Under the pieces are notes generated by a model, which saw only the letters and a list, made by a program, of their open reading frames with translations, had not been told where the DNA came from and searched no databases. A DNA stretch of 64,000 bases from Sodalis ligni. GTDB lineage: Bacteria > Pseudomonadota > Gammaproteobacteria > Enterobacterales > Enterobacteriaceae. Location of the stretch: contig NZ_CP075169.1 in NCBI RefSeq assembly GCF_016865525.2, positions 3,658,337 to 3,722,336 on the forward strand. Direction: 5' to 3'. The translations under genes were made by a program, and so were the position numbers. Positions 1 through 7,865 of the stretch are shown here, in pieces. The stretch's first letter is position 1. Every line of letters begins with the position of its first letter.

Positions 1-8
1 AATCTGAC

Positions 9-31
9 TTCGAGTCCAGTCAGAGGAACCA
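9..31 (+). other. tRNA-Asn 3'-end attachment-site remnant
   Basis: The bases match the last 23 nt of enterobacterial tRNA-Asn (T-loop through the acceptor stem and CCA) with one mismatch near the end (GAACCA for GAGCCA). The bases before it do not rebuild the T-stem, so this is probably an integration-site copy rather than an intact tRNA. A phage-type integrase fragment follows about 160 bp downstream, the usual arrangement for a tRNA-borne island. No second copy was seen in the window. Matched from memory of the tRNA sequence. Confidence 0.5.
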
Positions 32-194
32 ATTTCTGTTCTGTGGATGCCTGCTGAAATCCATGGAAGCTTCAAAATCAATAGATTAGATTCTAATACG
101 GTGACACTCAGTTCCGTATTGTTCTATTGACTGCCACATCATTTGGGGGGCTTTATTGGGGGCCTTGACCGGTTCGATTTTCACAAAGTCCCAA

Positions 195-476
195 ATGTCA
201 CTCACCCATACCACCCTCCGTTATGCCAAGCTCCGATCAACGGTCTATACGTTGAGTGATACTCAGGGCCTCTACCTCCTCGTCAAACCCAATGGTTCAA
301 AACTCTGGCATCTTAAATATCGCTACGCGGGCAAAAAAAAGAAACTGGCATTTGGAGCCTACCCTGCAGTTTCGTTGGTTCAGGCCCGGCAACAGCTTGA
401 CAGTGCCAGTAGGCTACTCAGTCAAGATACCGATCATTTTAAATTTAACCCTGACTCTAGCACCAAAATTCGCTGA
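195..476 (+). pseudogene. Tyrosine-recombinase integrase, N-terminal remnant
   Basis: About 75 residues match the arm-DNA-binding (DUF4102) domain at the start of P4/CP4-type integrases: a 'YTLSDTQGLYLLVKPNGSK' stretch, then 'GKKKKLAFGAYP' and 'SLVQARQQ'. A full integrase is about 400 residues; here the frame runs into unrelated sequence after about residue 80 and stops. The core-binding and catalytic domains (R-H-R-Y) are absent, so it cannot recombine. A TTG at 156 extends the frame, but the ATG at 195 fits the family start better. It lies just downstream of the tRNA-Asn-like site, as expected for an integrated element. Confidence 0.75.
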
Positions 477-542
477 ATCACGCCACGGCAGGAGGTAGCA
501 CCCATCCTTGGCGCTGCGGCGACGCCCAGTGTTTATTTCTCG

Positions 543-1094
543 TTACTGTTCTGCGCCCATGGCGCGGAAGGTGAGTGTGAGGACTCTATTCGCCTGTGCT
601 TCGCCATCATCGGTGGGTGGAATGCGCCATAGGCAAGACAGAAGGACCAATATGTCAGCCGCGTTGTTTCCTGGCAAAATCTCGCCAGAGGCTTCGCAAG
701 CTAACATCAGCTTTTGAACTGCGTCAAGCATCGGCAGGTAGGCGTCCTGGGAATCTTTGTCTGAAAGCGTCGCGTGAAGCGACGCCGCGATCGCATGTTT
801 AACCCTCCCTAGTTTAGCGAGCCGGTCGCACCACAGACGAAACGCCATGAGTGGTCTATGTTTGGCCAGCAACGCCGGTGCGAGTTGGACTTGAGCGTCA
901 ATCTCGTTTTTATACACACCCAGTACCAGGGCTTCCCGGCTCGAGAAGTGGCGATAAAGCGTGCCCGGGCCAACGCCTGCCATCTTGGCGATGGAGTTCA
1001 TAGAGACCTCTGGATCGGTAGTCAGCATGTCCCGCGCCACTTCAAGAATGCGATCACGATTGACACGCGCGTCAGAACGTAGTTTTTCGTTCAC
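543..1094 (-). CDS. TetR-family transcriptional repressor
   Basis: The 183-residue protein has an N-terminal TetR helix-turn-helix ('ILEVARDML...SMNSIAKMAGVGPGTLYRHFSSREAL', residues about 15-57) followed by a helical ligand domain without recognisable specificity. The start is GTG at 1094 with a GAGG-type ribosome site. It is transcribed divergently from an aldo-keto reductase 82 bp away, and the gap holds two operator-like palindromes, so it probably represses both genes. The inducer is unknown. Ligand domains of this sort are common in repressors of oxidoreductases that respond to reactive carbonyls or quinones, but that is inference. Confidence 0.85.
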   Translation of the reverse strand: MNEKLRSDARVNRDRILEVARDMLTTDPEVSMNSIAKMAGVGPGTLYRHFSSREALVLGVYKNEIDAQVQLAPALLAKHRPLMAFRLWCDRLAKLGRVKHAIAASLHATLSDKDSQDAYLPMLDAVQKLMLACEASGEILPGNNAADILVLLSCLWRIPPTDDGEAQANRVLTLTFRAMGAEQ

Positions 1095-1108
1095 CTTTAA
1101 CTTTCCTC

Positions 1109-1152
1109 TTGACTAAACGGAGACATCTCCGCTAAAAACGGAGAGCACTCTC
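1109..1152 (+). promoter_or_regulatory. Promoter with two TetR operator-like palindromes
   Basis: A -35-like TTGACT (1109-1114) and a -10-like TAAAAA (1133-1138) are separated by 18 bp. The spacer holds the perfect palindrome CGGAGACATCTCCG (1118-1131). A second, weaker copy, CGGAGAGCACTCTC, lies at 1139-1152, 21 bp further on, so both face the same side of the helix. This is the expected layout for TetR repression of the aldo-keto reductase gene and autoregulation. Confidence 0.6.
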
Positions 1153-1176
1153 ATTTTCAACGAAAGGCACACAATC

Positions 1177-2217
1177 ATGCAATACAAAAAACTCGGCAAT
1201 TCTGGTTTGGACGTATCCCCCATCTGCATCGGCTGTATGGGTTTCGGCCACCCGGCACAGGGGCATCCAGCATGGTCCCTCTGCGAAGACGCAAGCCGCG
1301 TCCTGATACGGCATGCTGTCGAAGCAGGCATCAATTTTTTCGACACTGCCAATATGTATTCGGCAGGATCAAGCGAGGAGTTCCTGGGCAGGGCCCTAAA
1401 GGATTTCGCTAACCGTGACGCGATGGTCATCGCCACCAAGCTGTCCGCGCCCACGCGTAATGGTCCCAATGCTCTCGGCTTGTCACGTAAGGCGATCATG
1501 ACTGAGGTGGATCACAGCCTGCGCCGGCTAGGGACAGATTACATAGATTTGTATCAAATTCATCGTCGCGACCAACTGACGCCTTGGGAAGAAACACTTG
1601 AGGCGCTGCATGACTTGGTGAAGATGGGCAAGGTGCGGTACATCGGGGCCTCTTCGATGATGGGCTGGGAGTTCAGTAAGGCGCTGCATTTGCAGGAAAA
1701 AAACGGTTGGGCGCGTTTCATCTCCATGCAGGACAATTACAACTTGCTCGCTCGGGAGGAAGAGCGAGAAATGCTGCCGCTTTGCGCTGATCAAGGCGTG
1801 CAAACCATGGTCTACAGCCCGCTTGCGCGCGGCCGTCTTGCCCGCCCATGGGGCCAAACCACCGAGCGGTCAAAAACCGAACCGGCGGGCGCCGAGCAAA
1901 ACTCGATCACAGCGGCAAGCGATCAGAAAATCGTAGAAGTAGTCGGCGCTATCGCGGCGGAACGCGGAGTAAACCAGGCACAGATAGCGCTTGCATGGCT
2001 CCGCCGCAATCGCGTAGTCGCCGCACCGATTGTAGGGGCGCTCCAAACCAAGCATATTGATGACGCGATAGCGGCGCTCTCCATCACTTTGACTGAAGAT
2101 GAGGCGAAGAGGCTGGAAAATCCTTACACCCCTCGTGTGGACCACCAAGGAATCTCTGTACCGGCCCAATTGCGCCGTGCTGCGGAAGCGGCCACAGGGT
2201 TTAGCGCTGACGCTTGA
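1177..2217 (+). CDS. Aldo/keto reductase
   Basis: The 346-residue protein has the (beta/alpha)8 aldo-keto reductase signature: 'FFDTANMYSAGSSEEFLGRAL' carries the catalytic Asp and Tyr, 'VIATKLS' the catalytic Lys, and 'YIDLYQIHRRD' the His. It resembles the YajO/YghZ-type NADPH-dependent reductases that act on aldehydes and ketones. The C-terminal 'VVAAPIVGALQTKHIDDAI' is the usual cofactor-binding segment. An AAAGG ribosome site precedes the ATG. It is divergent from the TetR gene and probably under its control. The physiological substrate cannot be read from the sequence. Confidence 0.88.
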   Translation: MQYKKLGNSGLDVSPICIGCMGFGHPAQGHPAWSLCEDASRVLIRHAVEAGINFFDTANMYSAGSSEEFLGRALKDFANRDAMVIATKLSAPTRNGPNALGLSRKAIMTEVDHSLRRLGTDYIDLYQIHRRDQLTPWEETLEALHDLVKMGKVRYIGASSMMGWEFSKALHLQEKNGWARFISMQDNYNLLAREEEREMLPLCADQGVQTMVYSPLARGRLARPWGQTTERSKTEPAGAEQNSITAASDQKIVEVVGAIAAERGVNQAQIALAWLRRNRVVAAPIVGALQTKHIDDAIAALSITLTEDEAKRLENPYTPRVDHQGISVPAQLRRAAEAATGFSADA

Positions 2218-2342
2218 ATTTACAAAGACGTTGCACTTCGCCATCAGCTTGTGGCGTCATTCAAATACCGGGCTATATGATTAATCAGCTGTCGGTGCCG
2301 GATGATTTAGCGTCACCGCCAGGGGAACGACAAAGCTGGTCT

Positions 2343-2471
2343 TCAGGTAGTGGATGAACCGCTCAAGTTCGCGTGCCGTACCCGCGGCAACACGGTGTAA
2401 CCTTCGATGTCCAGTTGCGCGGAAATGCCAACCCAATCCAATCGTTCAATATTCGTGTAGCGTGCGGTCAT
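2343..2471 (-). pseudogene. 2OG-Fe(II) oxygenase, N-terminal remnant
   Basis: A 42-residue frame starts 14 bp after the Ada gene and resembles the first 30 residues of the complete 2-oxoglutarate oxygenase encoded at 4675-5400: 'LDWVGISAQLDIEGYTVLP' against 'YDWAGMERSLDTHGNAILP'. After that the homology ends and the frame stops, so the catalytic HxD...H core is missing. It looks like the leftover start of a second oxygenase gene that once followed ada, mirroring the intact alkyltransferase-oxygenase pair at 4675-5969. Confidence 0.6.
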
Positions 2472-2484
2472 TTGAAGATTCTCT

Positions 2485-3576
2485 TCAGCTCTTGGCTTCG
2501 CGGCGCAGCAGTTTGCGCTTGCGATCCACGCCCCAGCGATAGCCGGCAAGATCGCCATTGCGCCGAACGACGCGGTGGCAGGGAATAGCCACGGCCAGGT
2601 GGTTCGCGCCGCAGGCCTGCGCGACGGCGCGCACCGCTTTGGGCGACCCGATGCGCTCGGCAATCTCCGTGTAGCTCACGGTTGTGCCCGGGGGGATATC
2701 ACGCAGTGCCAGCCAAACACGCTCCTGGAAGGCCGTGCCCTGCACATCCAGCGGAAGATTCAGGCCGATTTCCGGCGCTTCGATGAAGCCTACAACCTGG
2801 GCCACCAATTGCTCGAACTCACCGTCACAACCAATGAGCTGCGCCTTGGGAAACTGGTCCTGTAGACCGCGTAGGAGAGCATCCGGGTCATCGTCCAACA
2901 GAATGGCGCAAATACCGATCTGACTCTGCGCGACCAGAATGGCGCCCAGTGAACATTGCCCCACCGCGAAACGGATGACCGCTCCTACACCGCCCGCCCG
3001 GTAGTCCCGGGCGCGCATGCCCAATAGTTGATCGGATGTTTCATAGAAGCGGCTGTTGGAATTGAAGCCGGCATCATAGATGGCGCTCGTGATAGAGGCT
3101 TTTGGGACGCTCAACTCCTCGCGCAGTTTGCGGGCGCGGTAGGCCGAGCAATAGGCCTTGGGCGTCAGGCCCGTTTCAGCTTTGAACAAACGATGAAAAT
3201 GAAACGGACTCAACTCGACCTCGGCGGCCAGGACGTCGAGTTGGGGCGGCGTCTCCGACGTTTCGATTAGCCGGCAGGCGCGCGCTACCCGCGCGGCGCG
3301 CTCGGACGCGGCACTGGTCTGGTCGCCGTGCGCGCGGCGGCTCGATCGATAGCCCGCCGCTTCAGCCGCCTCGACCGAATCGAAGAACTCCACATTCTTG
3401 CGCTTCGGTAGCCGCGCCGTGGAACTGGGATGGCAGTACACGCCAGTGGTACGCACGGCATAAATGAAGTGTCCGTCGGCGGCTGCATCCCGCGTTCGGA
3501 CTGCTTCCCAGCGAGCATCGTCCGTGTCGTAAGGAGTCGTCGTTTTCAGGGCGGTAGTCCGGAATTCGTTAATCAC
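2485..3576 (-). CDS. ada: Ada-type bifunctional alkyltransferase/AraC regulator with degenerate N-domain
   Basis: The 363-residue protein has the three Ada parts: an N-terminal methylphosphotriester domain (about 1-85), an AraC helix-turn-helix (about 95-190) and a C-terminal O6-alkylguanine transferase with the active-site 'IPCHRVVRRNGDLAGYRWG'. The N-domain normally holds four zinc cysteines; here only Cys48 remains, the others reading Ser52, Ser79 and Ala82. The phosphotriester sensing that makes Ada an activator is therefore probably lost, while O6-methylguanine repair should work. It sits in a run of related repair genes on the same strand: Ogt upstream and an oxygenase remnant downstream. 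Confidence 0.9.
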   Translation of the reverse strand: MINEFRTTALKTTTPYDTDDARWEAVRTRDAAADGHFIYAVRTTGVYCHPSSTARLPKRKNVEFFDSVEAAEAAGYRSSRRAHGDQTSAASERAARVARACRLIETSETPPQLDVLAAEVELSPFHFHRLFKAETGLTPKAYCSAYRARKLREELSVPKASITSAIYDAGFNSNSRFYETSDQLLGMRARDYRAGGVGAVIRFAVGQCSLGAILVAQSQIGICAILLDDDPDALLRGLQDQFPKAQLIGCDGEFEQLVAQVVGFIEAPEIGLNLPLDVQGTAFQERVWLALRDIPPGTTVSYTEIAERIGSPKAVRAVAQACGANHLAVAIPCHRVVRRNGDLAGYRWGVDRKRKLLRREAKS

Positions 3577-3772
3577 TGCGCCAGTATAGGCGGGATTTCA
3601 TTCGAAAGACCTCTGTTTCTGGCGAATGAATTTCATCGGCTGGATAGTCGCCACAAATACCAGGCAACCACTGTGCGCCAAGGGCGCCAAGCCTCGTCCA
3701 GACTGGATAAAAACTTGATGGCCCGCCGGTACGCACGTTGCGATAGGTCTGCGGCAATGGTTCCCGTCAAGG

Positions 3773-4324
3773 TCAAAATCCCGGCAGCATGGTGGTATGC
3801 GGCTCTTCGGACTCAGGCGCCATTGCCCGCTCATGTTCGAGCAGCCAGCGCTTGCGATGTAAGCCCCATGCATAGCCCTTGAGATCGCCATTACCGGCGA
3901 TAACTCGATGGCACGGTACGATGATGGCAATGGGGTTGGCGCCATTGGCCGCCCCCACGTCGATGGCGGCCCGCGGGTCGTCAAAGCCCAGTCCCTTGGC
4001 CAGCCTGCCGTAGGTTGTGGTTGTCGCCGTCGGGATACGACGCAATGCGGCCCAGACCCGACGTTGCAACTCTGTACCATTGGTCTTTGTCCTCAGCACG
4101 TCCAGTGCCTCCAGTTCCCCCGCGAAATAGCGATCAAGAGCCCAGACTATCTCGGTGGGTGCCGGAATCTCCATCAACTCAACGTCGCCATAGTGTTCAC
4201 GCAAGCCGCGATGCAGGCGAGCCTTGTAGTCTTCGAAATCGAGTGCGCGCACGATTTGCTGCGCATCAATGACGAGCAGCATCGACCCCAACGGCGACGC
4301 CACATGACTCAGTAACATTTTCAT
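3773..4324 (-). CDS. ogt: Methylated-DNA--protein-cysteine S-methyltransferase (Ogt type)
   Basis: The 183-residue protein removes alkyl groups from O6-alkylguanine or O4-alkylthymine in a single-turnover transfer to its own cysteine. The active site is 'IIVPCHRVIAGNGDLKGYAWG', and the DNA-binding helix lies in 'TTTYGRLAKGLGFDDPRAAIDVGAANGANP'. Length and the start 'MKMLLSHVASPLGSMLLV' match Ogt, with no AraC or phosphotriester domain. The ATG has an AAGGA ribosome site. It lies between ada and alkB debris in the alkylation-repair cluster. Confidence 0.9.
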   Translation of the reverse strand: MKMLLSHVASPLGSMLLVIDAQQIVRALDFEDYKARLHRGLREHYGDVELMEIPAPTEIVWALDRYFAGELEALDVLRTKTNGTELQRRVWAALRRIPTATTTTYGRLAKGLGFDDPRAAIDVGAANGANPIAIIVPCHRVIAGNGDLKGYAWGLHRKRWLLEHERAMAPESEEPHTTMLPGF

Positions 4325-4389
4325 GATGTATTCCTTATTGGATGAATCGAAAGTAAAAAACTCCGTTGTTTACGGTCGAATTCCGAAAA

Positions 4390-4665
4390 TCATCCCGCCT
4401 TGCGAAACGTGAAATTGATGCGTTGGCTTCCTAGCAACGAATGATCTTTGTCCTTAAGCGGCATCACGCCATGATAGCGCAGCCGATCGACGCCGCCCCA
4501 CACCATTACGTCACCGTGCGACAAAGACACTTTGATTGTTGGGTCGAAGCGCTCATGACCACCAAAAATAAACCTGGCGCTCATGCCCAGTGAAACCCAA
4601 ACGATGGGTGCCGCGTAATCTGTTCGTTCTTGTCCTGGTGTAACGAGAGACGCGTCCCTGTTTCC
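4390..4665 (-). pseudogene. alkB: AlkB-type DNA dioxygenase, C-terminal remnant
   Basis: Only about 85 C-terminal residues of AlkB are present, starting directly after the stop of the oxygenase gene. They keep the iron-binding HxD ('RLSLHQDKNE'), the distal His ('YHGVMPL') and the 2OG-binding Arg ('INFTFRKAG'), but the N-terminal half that forms the nucleotide lid is gone. There is also a one-base frame break just after 'HQDKNE'. AlkB oxidatively removes methyl groups from 1-methyladenine and 3-methylcytosine; this copy should be dead. Confidence 0.75.
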
Positions 4666-4674
4666 TTGTTCGTC

Positions 4675-5400
4675 TCACTTGGCATCGTGGAAGATAAGGC
4701 CCACGGTGTGGCGCTTGCCGCTGCAAATGCGGCTTACGCCGTGCCGCATGGCCACCCTGCGCACGCCTCGCAAACCCATGGCAGGCCGTTGATTGACCGC
4801 AAATACCACCGCGTCACCTTGGCGCAGCGCGACCACATCAGCTCGTTGGCCCTTGGTTGAAAGCTCCGTCATGACGAACTCGCCACCGGCGAAATCCCTG
4901 TCGGGCTCCGACAACAGAATAGCCACCTGCAACGGAAAGGCATGCTCACCGTAGAGATCCTGGTGAAGACAGTTGGAGTCGCCTTCACCGTATTCGAGGA
5001 TCAGCGGTGTGGGCCTGGTTTGTCCAGCTTTGTGGCATCGCTGCAGAAATGCGTCCAGCTCATCCGGGTACTGCGTGTCGATGCCCAATTGTAGATTCCA
5101 GCGATTGGCAATCGGCGAAAGCCGCGGATACAACACATGGCGAAGCCGGTCGAGCAGCGGTGGCAACGGGTACGAGAAGTACTGGTATTCGCCGCGCCCG
5201 AACCCGTGGCGATCCATAACGATTCGTGCGCGGTAACCCTCATCCTGGGCATAGCGCGAAGCAAGTACATCGCACTGCTTCGCTGTCAGCAATCCGGGCA
5301 GTATGGCATTTCCGTGGGTATCGAGCGAACGCTCCATACCCGCCCAGTCGTATGTCGCCGCGGGCTGCATGGCGCTGCTTTGACTCGCCGCGGCCTTCAT
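4675..5400 (-). CDS. 2OG-Fe(II) oxygenase (COG3826-like)
   Basis: The 241-residue protein has a double-stranded beta-helix dioxygenase signature: 'NCLHQDLYGEHAFPLQVAILLSE' gives the HxD iron motif, and a distal His and Arg lie near 'RHGVSRICSGKRHTVGLIFHDAK'. It is not AlkB itself but an uncharacterised oxygenase family that I associate with alkyltransferase genes. Its ATG overlaps the stop of the upstream alkyltransferase (ATGA), so the two are translationally coupled and probably act in one process, plausibly DNA alkylation repair. The substrate is unknown. Confidence 0.75.
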   Translation of the reverse strand: MKAAASQSSAMQPAATYDWAGMERSLDTHGNAILPGLLTAKQCDVLASRYAQDEGYRARIVMDRHGFGRGEYQYFSYPLPPLLDRLRHVLYPRLSPIANRWNLQLGIDTQYPDELDAFLQRCHKAGQTRPTPLILEYGEGDSNCLHQDLYGEHAFPLQVAILLSEPDRDFAGGEFVMTELSTKGQRADVVALRQGDAVVFAVNQRPAMGLRGVRRVAMRHGVSRICSGKRHTVGLIFHDAK

Positions 5401-5969
5401 ACAGCTGACTCCTCGGCCGATTCTTCGGCCAACAGCGCACGTTTGCGCTCAATACCCCAGCGATAGCCGGAGATTGAACCATCGCTGCGTACTACGCGAT
5501 GGCAGGGAATGGCGATGGCCAATACATTGGCTGCGTACGCGCCCGCTACGGCCCGAACGGCTTCCGGCGCGCCGAGATTTCGCGCCACCTCGCTGTAGCT
5601 GCGCGTCTGCCCTGTGGGTATACTGCACAGTACCCGCCAAACCTTCTGCTCGAACGCGGTCCCGCCGATGTCGAGGTTGATCACGCCCTCGGTCACGTCC
5701 TGGTCGATAAAGGCGACGATCTGATTGACTTCGTGCTGAAGCAACGGTTGTTCAGCTTGCAGTTCGATTGTCGGGAACGCCTCGCCGAGTTGGTCACGTA
5801 GCGCTTGCGGATCTTCGCCAAGAAAGATCGAGCAAATACCGCGATGGCTCCGGCCAATGAGAACGCTGCCCAGCACCGTCTGACCGGCGGCGAAGCGAAT
5901 AGGACCTTCCACCGGGCTGCCTGGAGCACGGAAATTGTATTTGAATGTCGAAAAGGAACGAGTTTTCAT
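5397..5969 (-). CDS. Methylated-DNA--protein-cysteine methyltransferase (Ada C-domain type)
   Basis: The 190-residue protein corresponds to the C-terminal half of Ada without the N-domain or AraC helix-turn-helix: 'PIRFAAGQTVLGSVLIG' at the start and the active site 'IPCHRVVRSDGSISGYRWG' near the end. It resembles the C-domain of the neighbouring Ada (2485-3576) more than Ogt, so it may be a domain-level duplicate. It is the first gene of a coupled pair with the oxygenase. No regulator-binding site was recognised upstream. Confidence 0.88.
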   Translation of the reverse strand: MKTRSFSTFKYNFRAPGSPVEGPIRFAAGQTVLGSVLIGRSHRGICSIFLGEDPQALRDQLGEAFPTIELQAEQPLLQHEVNQIVAFIDQDVTEGVINLDIGGTAFEQKVWRVLCSIPTGQTRSYSEVARNLGAPEAVRAVAGAYAANVLAIAIPCHRVVRSDGSISGYRWGIERKRALLAEESAEESAV

Positions 5970-6245
5970 GGCGCGTCACTCACTTTGTTAAAGAGAGCGA
6001 TCAGTTTAGAATTCCACGCCTTCTTTGAAACTCCGCTCCTTGCGGTTAAATTTTTTATTGTAAAGATGCCACTTACCCGTCGGTAAATAATCGGGTATTT
6101 CTGACTAAAGAGTAGTCAGTAACGTTGACAGGTCCCCAGTCCTAATGGGGTTCCTACCTATACTGCATAGCGCGCATTAACATTTGTGCAGCCTCCATCC
6201 ACGAATTAAACTTTATATTAAGAACCGTTTTGGGGAAAAACGAAC

Positions 6246-6629
6246 ATGACTTTGCACACGTTTTATCACGCCTATATAGACTGCCTAAATAAGCAGGATT
6301 GGGGTGCGCTTTCGCAATACGTCGCCGAGGATGTCCATCACAATGGCCGACCGCTAAAGTTAGCGGGTTATCGTGCGATGCTGGTAAAAGACTTCCAGGA
6401 CATCCCTGATCTTCACTTTGTCATCGATCACTTAATATGCGAGCCGCCTTTTATTGCCGCGAGGCTGGCGTTTAACTGCTCGCCCAAAGGCGATTTTTTA
6501 GGGTTGAATATCGATGGCCGGCGCGTTTCATTCGCGGAAAATGTATTCTATGAGGTGAGGAGCTACCGGATCGTTGAAGTCTGGTCAATTATCGATAAGC
6601 ACGCGATCGAACTGCAAATCATGACCTGA
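6246..6629 (+). CDS. SnoaL-like NTF2-fold protein
   Basis: The 127-residue protein fits the SnoaL-like/ester cyclase family: 'FYHAYIDCLNKQDWGALSQYVAEDVHHNGRPL' at the start, a mid 'DLHFVIDHLICEPPFIAARLAF' strand region, and 'ENVFYEVRSYRIVEVWSIID' at the end. Members have an NTF2-like cone fold and a wide range of small-molecule functions, many unknown. GGGGA precedes the ATG. It stands alone between the repair cluster and the sulfonate transporter, so context gives no substrate. Confidence 0.7.
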   Translation: MTLHTFYHAYIDCLNKQDWGALSQYVAEDVHHNGRPLKLAGYRAMLVKDFQDIPDLHFVIDHLICEPPFIAARLAFNCSPKGDFLGLNIDGRRVSFAENVFYEVRSYRIVEVWSIIDKHAIELQIMT

Positions 6630-6699
6630 GTGACTATTGCAGTATTTTTCCAGCGTTTATATGACTCACAAAATCAGTATTTATGCGACAGGCAAGACG

Positions 6700-6830
6700 T
6701 TATGATTCCCATAGAGGTTTAGCCAGATATCCCGCGCGGGAATAAGCACCCTCAAAGCCGCCAAACTTCGCCACGCAATTTTGAACTGCGAACTCCACCT
6801 GTTTTGCAGCCGTGGCATCGCACACCATAA
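6700..6830 (-). pseudogene. Possible short-chain dehydrogenase fragment
   Basis: One frame on this strand reads 'CDATAAKQVEFAVQNCVAKF' then 'GGFEGAYSRAGYLAKPLWE', which resembles the central SDR segment (CDVTD...VEAAV...FGRLDGAFNNAG) but with Asn-Asn changed to Ser-Arg. No Rossmann glycine motif or YxxxK was found next to it. The surrounding 400 bp hold no intact gene. Weak evidence. Confidence 0.3.
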
Positions 6831-7034
6831 ATTGCCGAGCCTGAATCTGGATGGCTTAAAGACCGGATTGCTCTCCCACCTCGGCGTCCACGCGGACCCG
6901 GAGCACGCCGGCACATAACCGCCCGGTACAATCCCGGACACCGTCAGTCTCAGTCAAACGCCCGTGCAATCCCGAGCGTATGCGCATACACCGCTCCCCC
7001 TTCAGGATTACCGCAATGGCATAACCCTCATCCC

Positions 7035-7865
7035 TTAAAGGCTCTCCGGCGCACTATCCTGGCTGAAGAACTCGCGGTAGATACTCTGGCGCAGCGCCGT
7101 GAAATGTGCGCCGGCGCGGTCTCTGGGCCGCGGTAAATCCACTGAAACAATGCGCTTGATGGTCCCCGGCCGCGGCGACATGATGACAATGCGGTCGGCC
7201 AGGAAAAGGGCTTCGTCGATATCGTGGGTCACCAGGATCATGGTGGTGCGCTGCGTCTGCCAGATCCGCAACAGCTCCTGCTGCATGCGGATCCTGGTTA
7301 GCGCGTCCAGCGCGCCGAACGGCTCGTCCAGCAACAGCAGTTGCGGACGGCTCGCCAGCGCGCGGGCGATGGCCACCCGCTGCGCCATCCCCCCCGAGAG
7401 CTGATGGGGATAGCTTTGCTCGAAGCCCGGCAGTCCGACGAGGTCAATATAGTGCGCAACCAGCGCGCTGCGTTCATTCGCGGGCAGATCGCGGATGCCG
7501 AACTCCACATTCTTCGCCACCGTTAGCCAAGGCAGCAGCCGATGCTCCTGGAACACCAGTCCGCGGTCTCGCCCCGGTCCGGCAATGGGGTTCTCCCCCA
7601 GCGTCACTCTACCGCGGTATCCGCGCTCCAGTCCGGCAATGATGCGCAGCAAGGTGGTCTTGCCGCATCCGCTGCCCCCCACCACGCAGGTGAACTCTCC
7701 CGGCGTAATGTGCAGGTTGATGTCATCCAATGCCAGCAATTCTCCCTCGTCCGGACCGAACGCCCCAAACTTCTTGGTCACCCCCCGGATTTCCAGGGGC
7801 AGGCTCTGGATGTCAAACGCACCGTTACCTACATTGCCCATGCTATTCTCCACGCCGATGCTCAT
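7035..7865 (-). CDS. ssuB: Aliphatic-sulfonate-type ABC transporter ATP-binding protein
   Basis: This ATPase subunit of an SsuABC/TauABC-type importer has Walker A 'GGSGCGKTTLLRII', signature 'LSGGMAQRVAIARALA', Walker B 'LLLLDEPFGALD' and the H-loop 'TMILVTHDIDEAL'. I place the start at the ATG at 7865, which overlaps the permease stop (TGATG), giving 276 residues; longer frames extend into the permease gene and lack family similarity. It is the last gene of the transporter operon (binding protein, permease, ATPase). The substrate class, organosulfur, is inferred from the flavin monooxygenases and SsuA-like proteins nearby; nitrate/taurine-type relatives cannot be excluded. Confidence 0.88.
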   Translation of the reverse strand: MSIGVENSMGNVGNGAFDIQSLPLEIRGVTKKFGAFGPDEGELLALDDINLHITPGEFTCVVGGSGCGKTTLLRIIAGLERGYRGRVTLGENPIAGPGRDRGLVFQEHRLLPWLTVAKNVEFGIRDLPANERSALVAHYIDLVGLPGFEQSYPHQLSGGMAQRVAIARALASRPQLLLLDEPFGALDALTRIRMQQELLRIWQTQRTTMILVTHDIDEALFLADRIVIMSPRPGTIKRIVSVDLPRPRDRAGAHFTALRQSIYREFFSQDSAPESL

